Below are positions 38,107 through 46,122 of a stretch of 64,000 bases of DNA, piece after piece; positions within the stretch are counted from its first letter, which is position 1; each line of letters opens with the position of its first letter. Location of the stretch: the NCBI RefSeq assembly GCF_004005475.1, contig NZ_RZTZ01000016.1:31547-95546 (forward strand), written 5' to 3'. Origin of the DNA: Niallia taxi (GTDB lineage Bacteria > Bacillota > Bacilli > Bacillales > Cytobacillaceae). The notes beneath the pieces were generated by a model. The model was not told the DNA's origin. It saw only the letters and a list, made by a program, of their open reading frames with translations, and ran no database searches. The position numbers and the translations under genes were made by a program.

Positions 38107-38161
38107 AATAGCTTAACCACCGACAATCATCTTTTAGTTCATCTGGAAATGTTAAGCTATT
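38107..38161 (-). other. Intercistronic inverted repeat between srlB and the aldolase gene
   Basis: Perfect 11-bp arms (AATAGCTTAAC at 38107-38117 and its complement at 38151-38161) with a 33-base loop and no U-tract. Likely an mRNA processing or stability structure. Confidence 0.5.
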
Positions 38162-38182
38162 AACTTTATAGGCGAGACATGA

Positions 38183-38542
38183 TTAGTATATTCGGATTAT
38201 ATCCCCTTGCTTCACATCAGCTATTTCACTATCTTCTAAATATAAAGTTCCTGGTAGCTCTGGTTGTTCAGATCCATCAAACTTGAGGGTAATATGCCCA
38301 AGAGATGTAAGATTTTTTTCAACAGCATCACCAACTGAAGTAATTGTGTATTTTCTTTCTCCTAATTGAAGGGTGTCACCTGTTTTTATTTCATTTTCAA
38401 TATCATTAACTGTAATGGATAAGCAATAATCAGCAAGTTCTGCTGGAGCATTTTCACCAAACAAAATCAGCATTTTATCTCCTAGAAACGCGGATACAGA
38501 CTCACCTATTTTATTAACTACTGTCTCATATTTCTTTTGCAT
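38183..38542 (-). CDS. srlB: PTS glucitol/sorbitol EIIA component
   Basis: 119 residues of the PTS_EIIA-2 Gut family: VGESVSAFLGDKMLILFGENAPAEL at the N-terminus and GHITLKFDG. Phosphoryl-transfer protein of the glucitol PTS. GGAG 5-6 bp before the ATG. Next to srlE. Confidence 0.88.
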   Translation of the reverse strand: MQKKYETVVNKIGESVSAFLGDKMLILFGENAPAELADYCLSITVNDIENEIKTGDTLQLGERKYTITSVGDAVEKNLTSLGHITLKFDGSEQPELPGTLYLEDSEIADVKQGDIIRIY

Positions 38543-38605
38543 ATCCTTACTCCTTTTCTATGTCTATTTGTGAGTTTTCATGATTGTTTATATTTTATTA
38601 AATAG

Positions 38606-39604
38606 TTATTCGTATAAGCCAAAGCTTGCTAGCCAAGCAATAAATACGGTTGGTGCACCGGTCAAAAATCTGCCATACAGAACAGCTGGCACCCCTACTT
38701 CGACTGTTTCAGGTTCTGCCTCGGCTAATCCTAAACCAACAGGAACAAAATCTGCCGCAGCTTGGGAGTTGATTGCAAATAACGCTGGAAGTGCTAAGTG
38801 TGGCGGAATATTGCCTTTTCCAATTTCCACGCCAATCAGTGTTCCTACTACTTGAGCAATAACAGCACCAGGACCTAAAAATGGTGATAAAAGTGGGAAT
38901 GAACAAACAAGTGCTATCGCCATTAATCCCCAAACGCTACCAATAAACGGTGATAAAATATTTGCAAAAAGATCACCAATACCTGTTTCTAAGATAATCC
39001 CGATTAGCATCGCAACAAAAGCCATAAATGGAAGGATTGTTTTAATTACTGTATCAATAGCATCTCTGCCTGCTTGGTAGAAAACACTAGTGATATTTCC
39101 CATGCCCATACCGACTCTTGCCATTAAACCCTTTGGCTTCTGTTGTTCACTGATTTTCTTACTAGAATCATATTTGTATTCTTTTTCTGGCTTTTTCTCA
39201 GCAGGTATATGCTCAGCTTGCATTACTGCCCCATCTGCAAGCTGGATATTATTTGTTTTCACACCTGATACATAAATATCTTCCGTAATGTGTTTCGCCA
39301 ATGGACCGCTTTGGCCTGTAGGCATTATATTAATTGTTGGAATCCGCTTTTGTGGATATAGACCACAGCGTAATGTACCACCACAATCAATAATGACACA
39401 TGCCATTTCTGTTTCTGGAACACTTGTTTTAAACCCATTCACTAATTCACAGCCAGTTAATTCAGCAATTTTGTCTGCAATATCAGGTTTCTCTCCACCT
39501 GTAATATAAACAACCTTATTTTTTTCTTCTGTTGGTGTAATTATTAATGGCCCGCCGAATCCGCCTGAACCTTTTGTTATTTTAATAGCTTGATATGTTG
39601 TCAT
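38606..39604 (-). CDS. srlE: PTS glucitol/sorbitol EIIB-EIIC2 component
   Basis: 332 residues. The N-terminal EIIB part (about 1-165, starting [18 protein letters not shown]) includes a phospho-cysteine candidate in [13 protein letters not shown]; the membrane part (about 185-330) is the second half of the glucitol EIIC. Works with SrlA and SrlB to import sorbitol as sorbitol-6-phosphate. Confidence 0.9.
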   Translation of the reverse strand: MTTYQAIKITKGSGGFGGPLIITPTEEKNKVVYITGGEKPDIADKIAELTGCELVNGFKTSVPETEMACVIIDCGGTLRCGLYPQKRIPTINIMPTGQSGPLAKHITEDIYVSGVKTNNIQLADGAVMQAEHIPAEKKPEKEYKYDSSKKISEQQKPKGLMARVGMGMGNITSVFYQAGRDAIDTVIKTILPFMAFVAMLIGIILETGIGDLFANILSPFIGSVWGLMAIALVCSFPLLSPFLGPGAVIAQVVGTLIGVEIGKGNIPPHLALPALFAINSQAAADFVPVGLGLAEAEPETVEVGVPAVLYGRFLTGAPTVFIAWLASFGLYE

Positions 39605-39624
39605 TTTCGCTCACCACCACTTAT

Positions 39625-40170
39625 TTATAGTTTAACAGTATCTTTTAATTTTACGTTTTGTTGTTTAGCTACATATGCTGTCATATAATCTGTGATCCAC
39701 CCGCGCAAGAAGTTCGTTACAATACCAACTAGGAAATAACGAAGAGCTAATTCAGCAGTATCAAATCCTAAAGTAGTAATACCAGCCGCAACACCTAAGA
39801 AAACAAACAACTCTCCTGGATTAACATGTGGGAATAGCCCGTTATGAGTGTGGCATGAATACGATGCAGCTGCATAATAACTTGGTTTATATTTCTCTGG
39901 AAGGAACTTTCCAAGGGATAATGTCATCGGATTAGCTAAAATAAAAGTTCCGATAATCGGTAATACAAAATAGCGAGTAAACGGGTTTTTTGCAGACTTT
40001 CTCGCCAGCTTTTCTACTCTCTCTTCCCCAACCAAACGGACAAGTGCGTTCATTGCAACAAGCAGCATAATTAATAAGGGAACAATATCTGTTACCATAC
40101 CTATAAATGTCTCGCCCCCATGTCGGAACAAGTCCATGAATTTTTCTGCACCTTTAATTAAGATATCCAT
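39625..40170 (-). CDS. srlA: PTS glucitol/sorbitol EIIC1 component
   Basis: 181 residues, membrane-embedded first half of the glucitol permease (EII-Gut), with [23 protein letters not shown], a strongly conserved stretch of SrlA. GGAGAG before the ATG. 20-bp gaps to srlM and srlE. Confidence 0.9.
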   Translation of the reverse strand: MDILIKGAEKFMDLFRHGGETFIGMVTDIVPLLIMLLVAMNALVRLVGEERVEKLARKSAKNPFTRYFVLPIIGTFILANPMTLSLGKFLPEKYKPSYYAAASYSCHTHNGLFPHVNPGELFVFLGVAAGITTLGFDTAELALRYFLVGIVTNFLRGWITDYMTAYVAKQQNVKLKDTVKL

Positions 40171-40191
40171 CTATTAATCTCTCCTTTTCTA

Positions 40192-40617
40192 TCAGCTCTT
40201 TTTAGGAATTAGATAATCAATCCAGCCTTTTTTTACTCTTAACTCTCCGCCTTTTGCAATAATATCGTAGCTTTTTAAAGCATCTTCTATCGCATACTTT
40301 GTTAACTTGTTCATACCTTTGTAATCAGCATCTGAAATTTTTAAAAGGTTTTTCCCTTCAAACCCTTTTAGTTCTCGCACTCGGGAAAACACAGTAACAC
40401 CTTGCATTTTAGCTGCCTTTAAGATGTTATTACGCTTATCAATGGCAAACATAACAACAGTACCAGCTTTAAACATACCTGTTTTTTTGCCGATGGCTAC
40501 ACGCCCTAAGCGTCTTAATTCACTATATTTCCTATTAAAATGTTTGATTTGTAGAAAACCAAAAATACTTTGCAATAACCACGCAATACCGATCATTATA
40601 ATAAATCCTAAGAACAT
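40192..40617 (-). CDS. srlM: Glucitol operon activator protein GutM/SrlM
   Basis: 141 residues, N-terminal membrane anchor (1-22) and a soluble GutM domain with LRRLGRVAIGKKTGMFKAG. In enteric bacteria GutM activates the glucitol operon. Between the PRD regulator and the PTS genes. GGTGGGG before the ATG. Confidence 0.85.
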   Translation of the reverse strand: MFLGFIIMIGIAWLLQSIFGFLQIKHFNRKYSELRRLGRVAIGKKTGMFKAGTVVMFAIDKRNNILKAAKMQGVTVFSRVRELKGFEGKNLLKISDADYKGMNKLTKYAIEDALKSYDIIAKGGELRVKKGWIDYLIPKKS

Positions 40618-40684
40618 TTTTTACCCCACCTCATTAAATTCTCTAGCTGTTAAAATAAACGCTTACAAATTTTTGTAACTTAGT

Positions 40685-42616
40685 TTAACTAAACTTGCTA
40701 ATTTTCTTTAAACATTCAGATACTTCCTCATAATTTGCTACACTTGCTAGCTCGTTAATTAGCTTCTCATCATTTGCTATTCTGATTATTTCATCATAAA
40801 CACTCACTAGCTGATGTTCGGTCATTTCAGATTGTTTCTCTGGAATGCCTAATAAGAAAATAAGTTTAATGTCTTTACCATCAGAGATTACTGTATCAGG
40901 GAATACTCCTAGCGCCAGTTCTATTTGATCTGATTTATAATTAAAGGTATGTGGTATTGCAATAAAGCGGTCAAATACCATAGAGCCTTTTTTCTCTCGT
41001 TCCTTAAGACGATTCATGAATTCATTATCCAAATGTTCTATCTTAATCAACTCATCTACCATCATATATAAGCTTTCATGATAGCCGGCCTCACTATTCA
41101 ATAGAAAGAAGCTTTCTTTGCTTATTAAATGATTTAGTATGGATGTATGCGAGTTAAAATCGGCTTTTAACATAAATGCTTGCATATATGCTACTTCTTC
41201 TATCTTCCTGGCAATAGCTTGTTCATCAAAGATTTCATTTATTATTATGAGTGGTTTACTTGTTTCAACGGAAAGCTTCACTGTAGAAAAAATGATATCA
41301 AAATCGTTTAACATATCTTCTGTTATTTCTGTTTCTGAGAAAAGTCTCAATTCCGTATCTTTATTAAGGATTCGCTGCAGCTGATTAGAAACTAATTTAG
41401 CTGTTCCTCTTCCCGTTCCACAGATGACTGCTGCTTTTCTAATGCTTTTCACCTTCACTTCACTCTGCGAAATGAAAACTCCAAAATAGAACGCAATATA
41501 ACCAAGTTCATCTTCTGATACTTCTATGTCATATTCATTCTTAATGATTTCACCTGCAATCTTTGCCATTTGAAAAGCCACTGGATACTTTTCCTTTACA
41601 TCCATTAACATCGGATTCTCTATACGCAACCCATACATTAATCTGTTTAACATAAATGTCAAATGATATTGCAAGTCGGTAAAAAATGATTCATTTTCCT
41701 CGATAATATCCTTTTTAAATCCGATATTTTCTACAATCATCTCTAGTAATCTCTTAATTTCACTTGGTATAGCAATGCTTTCCATTGTACGATTATTTGT
41801 TGGAGTTCTTCTTCCAGCTATAGGAATGGTAATGAATAAAACTTCTTCCTCTGGAATTGTAATTGGAAGACATCTTTCAATTACTTTTGCAATCTCCAAA
41901 CCAATTTGATAATCATGTGTAGCTTTAAGCTTCAAATGACTTTCTTTCAATCTTTTTAATGACTGATTTTTAAGCAACCGATCAAGCATTACTACTACAA
42001 ATTCCATTAATCGCTTTTGCGTACTAGTTTCAAAATCATAGTGGGCTGCAATAGTTGCTATTTCTTCAGCAATATCAAGATCTAATGGGTATGACCTGTA
42101 CATGATATCAAATACATTATTAATGATAAAAAAGCGTATATCCAGCTCTTCACCATCCAGCCGCATTCCAGTATTGGGTTTACCATAAATTTTTAGATTA
42201 TAGGCTTCTAATGATACAGACGCTTTTTTCAACTCATTTACAAGTGTTGTTCGCCCAATATTTATCGCGTATGCCAACTCATCTAAAGTATTAATTTCCT
42301 CACTATTCAAAAGCCTTTCAATGATATAAGCAATACGGCGTTTGGAGGAATCAATAGAGTCCTTTTTAGTACTTATATGATCCATCAGGAGGTTGAAGCT
42401 AGATTGATCTTTTATTGATAACCAAAACCCTTTGCCTCTTTTGTTATCTAAGAAAGCAATACCTTCTAATTGTTCATTTACTTTCTTGATATAATTTCTG
42501 ACCGATCTTGTTCCAACCCCTAAAGCATCTGCTAAAAACTCTAAAGAGCTATACTCTCTTTGTTGCGATATTTCAATAATCTGAATTACTTTATCCTCTA
42601 ATGTAAAGTCAGACAC
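40685..42616 (-). CDS. BglG/MtlR-type PTS-controlled activator
   Basis: 643 residues from a GTG start (GAGGTGG 5-6 bp upstream). Order: two N-terminal HTH segments (about 1-125), two PRD domains with conserved histidines (about 165-370), an EIIB-Gat-like domain (about 385-480), and a C-terminal EIIA-like domain (about 495-640, with FIAIPHTFNYKS). Phosphorylation by the PTS at these sites sets activity, so it is the expected activator of the sorbitol operon. Lies within the operon, between the dehydrogenase and srlM. Confidence 0.88.
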   Translation of the reverse strand: MSDFTLEDKVIQIIEISQQREYSSLEFLADALGVGTRSVRNYIKKVNEQLEGIAFLDNKRGKGFWLSIKDQSSFNLLMDHISTKKDSIDSSKRRIAYIIERLLNSEEINTLDELAYAINIGRTTLVNELKKASVSLEAYNLKIYGKPNTGMRLDGEELDIRFFIINNVFDIMYRSYPLDLDIAEEIATIAAHYDFETSTQKRLMEFVVVMLDRLLKNQSLKRLKESHLKLKATHDYQIGLEIAKVIERCLPITIPEEEVLFITIPIAGRRTPTNNRTMESIAIPSEIKRLLEMIVENIGFKKDIIEENESFFTDLQYHLTFMLNRLMYGLRIENPMLMDVKEKYPVAFQMAKIAGEIIKNEYDIEVSEDELGYIAFYFGVFISQSEVKVKSIRKAAVICGTGRGTAKLVSNQLQRILNKDTELRLFSETEITEDMLNDFDIIFSTVKLSVETSKPLIIINEIFDEQAIARKIEEVAYMQAFMLKADFNSHTSILNHLISKESFFLLNSEAGYHESLYMMVDELIKIEHLDNEFMNRLKEREKKGSMVFDRFIAIPHTFNYKSDQIELALGVFPDTVISDGKDIKLIFLLGIPEKQSEMTEHQLVSVYDEIIRIANDEKLINELASVANYEEVSECLKKISKFS

Positions 42617-42727
42617 TCTACCACCTCTTTGCTAAATGAATGCCAAAAACACCAGGTTTGGGAACTTAAAGTGAACGACAGTCAACCTTGTATTGTGACA
42701 CTCATCAAAGGCATTCTGACTTCACTA

Positions 42728-43528
42728 TTAACCTCTAGATTTCCCTCCTGAAATATTTAATGTTGTACCCGTAATATAACTGGAACGATCGGAAGCTAAA
42801 TAAGTCACCAAATCGCCAATTTCTGTCAACTTACCTTCTCTGCCAAGAGGAATAGATTTACTGTAATCTGTGGATAATCCATCTACCGTAACCCCGCGAG
42901 TATACGCTAGTGCTTCGTTATACGCATCTGTTCTTAATCCTGTAGTTTCAATAATACCTGGCGCAATTCCAACTACACGGATGTTAAACTTCCCAAGCTC
43001 TTTTGCCCATGCGCGTGTAAAGGAAATTACAGCACCTTTAGTAGCAGAATAACAGCTTTGTCCTGCAGAGCCTTCTTGCCCTGCCTCAGAAGAAACGTTA
43101 ATGATGACACCTTTGTTTACCTTTAACATTTCTTTAGCAGCAGACTGTGCAAAGAGATAAGGTCCTTTTTGATTAACTGCTACCATAAAGTCAAAATCAC
43201 GCTCACTCAATTCATACTCCGGTCTTTCACCCTTATCATCCACTAAAAGTCTTGGCAGATTTACTCCCGCATTATTTACCAAGATATCGACAGTGCCAAA
43301 AAGTTCAACTGTTTTAGAAACAGTGTTGTTTACACTTTCTTTATTTGTTACATCACATTTTAGAAAGTAAGAACCATCTTCTCTAGCTCCTTCCTCTCCA
43401 TTTAAGTCAGCAACGACAACTTTAACTCCGTTGTTTAAAAGTCCCTTTGTAATTTCTAAACCAATGCCAGAGGCTCCACCTGTTACAATCGCGACTTTCC
43501 CTTCAAGATTTAACCATGTATCACTCAT
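42728..43528 (-). CDS. srlD: Sorbitol-6-phosphate 2-dehydrogenase (SDR)
   Basis: 266 residues. SDR Rossmann motif TGGASGIG, NNAG, catalytic SSEAG...YSATK, PG at the C-side, and the ending SGGKSRG typical of Gram-positive sorbitol-6-phosphate dehydrogenases. Oxidises sorbitol-6-P to fructose-6-P with NAD. The frame opens at 43621, but GGAGG precedes the ATG at 43528. First gene of the operon; cre and dyad upstream. Confidence 0.85.
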   Translation of the reverse strand: MSDTWLNLEGKVAIVTGGASGIGLEITKGLLNNGVKVVVADLNGEEGAREDGSYFLKCDVTNKESVNNTVSKTVELFGTVDILVNNAGVNLPRLLVDDKGERPEYELSERDFDFMVAVNQKGPYLFAQSAAKEMLKVNKGVIINVSSEAGQEGSAGQSCYSATKGAVISFTRAWAKELGKFNIRVVGIAPGIIETTGLRTDAYNEALAYTRGVTVDGLSTDYSKSIPLGREGKLTEIGDLVTYLASDRSSYITGTTLNISGGKSRG

Positions 43529-43550
43529 TAGTAATTCCTCCTCATCATTT

Positions 43551-43564
43551 TGAAAGCACTTTCT
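43551..43564. promoter_or_regulatory. Possible cre site of the sorbitol operon
   Basis: TGAAAGCACTTTCT matches cre at 12 of 14 positions and is nearly palindromic. Lies between the predicted promoter and the dehydrogenase ATG. A PTS sugar operon is a usual CcpA target. Confidence 0.5.
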
Positions 43565-43604
43565 ATTTCTTGATTTCAGTATAGGAGGTAATCTAATGTA
43601 ATTT

Positions 43605-43644
43605 AATACAGACTTTTTCACATAATAGTGAAAAAGTCTGTATT
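43605..43644. promoter_or_regulatory. Perfect 17-bp palindrome upstream of the sorbitol operon
   Basis: Arms at 43605-43621 and 43628-43644 are exact complements with a 6-bp centre. No T-run follows on either strand, so it is not a terminator. A -35/-10 pair (TTAAAT, 17 bp, TATACT on the minus strand) lies just downstream, placing the palindrome where an activator binds. The MtlR/BglG-type regulator of the operon is the likeliest binder. Confidence 0.5.
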
Positions 43645-44180
43645 ATTAATCTGATTTATTTAGATACAGGATTTTTATGTATGTACTTTAACATAGTCGA
43701 AAAGTTTAATCCGCTTAACCACTTGCCATGAAGAACAAATTAATAGTATATCTAATTAATTCGGTATGTTTAGAATGGTTTAAAAGCATGATTTTATAAA
43801 ATAGCTTTAAAGACTGGCACAAACTCTGACATCGTAAACGATTGAAAGAAGACTTGGTAAAGATTTGAGTTAGGCTTAGGCTATCTAAATGGGAATCTGA
43901 AAAGTCCTTCCTCCATATTTATTAAATAAAAGTTGTTCTCCCCCTGGTATAAAAAAGCTACAGAAAAAATCCTTTTGTATAAATTTTTAAGCAATTGTTT
44001 TAGACAAAGACCAATAGTTATATTACCCTATTAAACTACAAAAGAAAATATAGTTTAAACCTGTTTTCTGTTTCCTACTAAAAAGAGGAAGCTACTCAGC
44101 CTCCTCTTTGTTCCCTTTACATGAAAGGTTTATCTTTTTGGTCACTCTACTGGTATTAATAAATAGAGCATGTTGTAACG
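43645..44180. other. Gene-free stretch between sorbitol operon and small membrane-protein gene
   Basis: About 540 bp, AT-rich. I see no supportable gene. A weak hairpin GAGGAAGC...CCTCTTT near 44085-44110 probably terminates the gene at 44181. Confidence 0.6.
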
Positions 44181-44435
44181 TCATCTAGTTCTTGAATTTC
44201 CTGATCTACTCCCATGCCTTTTCCCGCAATAAAAACCAAATGAAAAAATAGAAATTACTATAATAATAACAATTCCATAGTCTTTAATTATCTTGAGCAG
44301 ATTAGGTAAAACAGTTTTCATCATAAAAGGCAGTAATGCCCCTTTTGTGTGAAGATAGTAACCATATACAATAACCAATATTATTAAAATAATAAGCGAC
44401 AACCGAACAATTCTAAAGAATACATTGTCACTCAC
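44181..44435 (-). CDS. Small two-span membrane protein, unknown function (84 aa)
   Basis: Unrecognised. Two hydrophobic segments (about 9-30 and 51-70) and a basic C-terminal tail (GKRHGSRSGNSRTR). Ribosome site AGGTGAG precedes the ATG. No neighbour gives a functional clue. Confidence 0.6.
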   Translation of the reverse strand: MSDNVFFRIVRLSLIILIILVIVYGYYLHTKGALLPFMMKTVLPNLLKIIKDYGIVIIIVISIFSFGFYCGKRHGSRSGNSRTR

Positions 44436-44549
44436 CTTGCTCCACTCCCCAACTTCTCATTTTGGCTTACTTTTTATTATTTATCTTACAATTACAGTTC
44501 GATGAAAAGTGCCTCTGTCCTTCTAAATTTGATTTAATTAATAAGCAAA

Positions 44550-44575
44550 ACCCGGATTCCTTAAAAAATCCGGGT
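44550..44575 (-). terminator. Terminator of rlmCD
   Basis: Eight- to nine-bp GC-rich stem CCCGGATT / AATCCGGG (44551-44558 with 44567-44574) followed by U residues on the minus strand. Confidence 0.88.
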
Positions 44576-44582
44576 GATACGA

Positions 44583-45974
44583 TTATTTCAAAACTAACTC
44601 CACTACACATTCAACATGTGCTGTGTGCGGGAACATATCCACAGGCTGCATATACTCTACCTTATAATCCTTGCTCAAATAATCAATATCCTTCGCTAAT
44701 GTCGACGGATTGCAGGATACGTAAATGAACTTCTTCGGTTTAACCTTTTTGATGGCATTAAGCAACTTTTGGTCGCAGCCAGTTCTTGGCGGGTCGACTA
44801 CTACTACGTCTGGACGCCAGCCTTCTTCGACCCATTTTGGGAGCCAGTGCTCGGCTGTTCCTGTTACGTATGTGGCGTTTTTGATGCCGTGTTTATCTGC
44901 ATTTTTTTTTGCATCAATGATGGCTGCATCGATTGTGTCCATGCCGCGGACTTCGCTTGCGCCATCAGCCAGCCATAAGCCGATTGTTCCGACACCGCAG
45001 TAGGCGTCAGCGATTTTTTCTTTGCCTGTCAGATTGGCAGCTTTTTTGACTTCGTCGTACAGCTTGATTGTTTGTGTCGGGTTAAGCTGGAAGAAGGCAC
45101 GGGCTGACAGTTCAAAGTTTAAGTCACCTAATGTTTCTTGAATAACCTCTTCTCCTCTTAGATGGATAGTCTTTTCACCAAAAATGAGGGACGTCTTGTT
45201 GCCGTTAATGTTTTGCACAAGTGACTTCACTTCAGGCAGACGACTTTGAATTTCTGCCATGATTTGTTTTTTGCGCGGCACTTCTTTTTGAGTTGTGATT
45301 AACACGACCTGTACTTCTCCTGATTGGAAGCCTGCTCTTGTCACGATTGTACGAACAATGCCTTTTTGTGTGCGTTCATCGTAAATTGGTACATTCAGCT
45401 CTTCTAAGATGCTGCGAACCTCTTCTGACACTTTGTTTGTCAGCGGGTGCTGAACCATACAGTTTTGGATTGGGACAAGGCGATGGGAGTCGATGCCATA
45501 CAAGCCTGCGATTACTTTGCCGTTTTTCTGCTGGCCGATTTGGAATTGGCTCTTATTGCGGTAATTCCAAGGGTCCTCCATACCGATTGTCGGACGGATA
45601 TCTAAGTTTTCTATTTTTAGTTTTGTGTGTCTTTCTAATGACTGGATGACAATATCACGCTTTTCTCTAAGCTGCTGGTCATATGCCAAATGCTGAAGCT
45701 GGCAGCCGCCGCATTGCTCGTAGATCGGGCATGGTGCTTTGACGCGAAATGGTGATGCCTTGCGGATTTTCTTTACCTTTGCCTCTGAAAACTTCGGCAT
45801 AATTTTTGTCGCTTCCACGACTACCTCTTCGCCCGGAAGTGCTCCTTGAACGAAGACGACCTGCCGTTTGAAATAGCCGACACCCTCGCCATTGATTCCG
45901 AGTCTTTTAATTGTTAGCGGGAAGGTTTGTCCTTGCTGTAACTTTGCCGTGCTTACTTGCTTTTTATCATTCAT
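44583..45974 (-). CDS. rlmCD: 23S rRNA (uracil-C5) methyltransferase RlmCD
   Basis: 463 residues. N-terminal TRAM domain (about 15-70), an iron-sulfur cysteine cluster ([11 protein letters not shown]), then a SAM-dependent methyltransferase domain with [21 protein letters not shown] and the catalytic Cys in [11 protein letters not shown]. Bacillus RlmCD methylates U747 and U1939 of 23S rRNA. Length is standard. Confidence 0.92.
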   Translation of the reverse strand: MNDKKQVSTAKLQQGQTFPLTIKRLGINGEGVGYFKRQVVFVQGALPGEEVVVEATKIMPKFSEAKVKKIRKASPFRVKAPCPIYEQCGGCQLQHLAYDQQLREKRDIVIQSLERHTKLKIENLDIRPTIGMEDPWNYRNKSQFQIGQQKNGKVIAGLYGIDSHRLVPIQNCMVQHPLTNKVSEEVRSILEELNVPIYDERTQKGIVRTIVTRAGFQSGEVQVVLITTQKEVPRKKQIMAEIQSRLPEVKSLVQNINGNKTSLIFGEKTIHLRGEEVIQETLGDLNFELSARAFFQLNPTQTIKLYDEVKKAANLTGKEKIADAYCGVGTIGLWLADGASEVRGMDTIDAAIIDAKKNADKHGIKNATYVTGTAEHWLPKWVEEGWRPDVVVVDPPRTGCDQKLLNAIKKVKPKKFIYVSCNPSTLAKDIDYLSKDYKVEYMQPVDMFPHTAHVECVVELVLK

Positions 45975-46086
45975 TCTATTGCTCCTATAAGTAGGTTTCT
46001 ATTTTTTTATTCATTATAATCAGTTTAAACTGCAACCTTTATACTAATACTTCTTTAGTGGATAATCCAGCTATCCTCCAAATAAA

Positions 46087-46116
46087 AATCCCTCAAAAAT
46101 AAATCTTTGAGGGATT
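46087..46116 (-). terminator. Terminator of the GH43 arabinanase gene
   Basis: 11-bp stem (46087-46097 with 46106-46116) and U-rich tail on the minus strand. Confidence 0.88.
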
Positions 46117-46122
46117 TTCTTC

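Noticed and set aside
43605..43644. Intrinsic terminator
   Set aside because: Stem is long but no T-run follows on either strand and it lies upstream of, not after, a gene.
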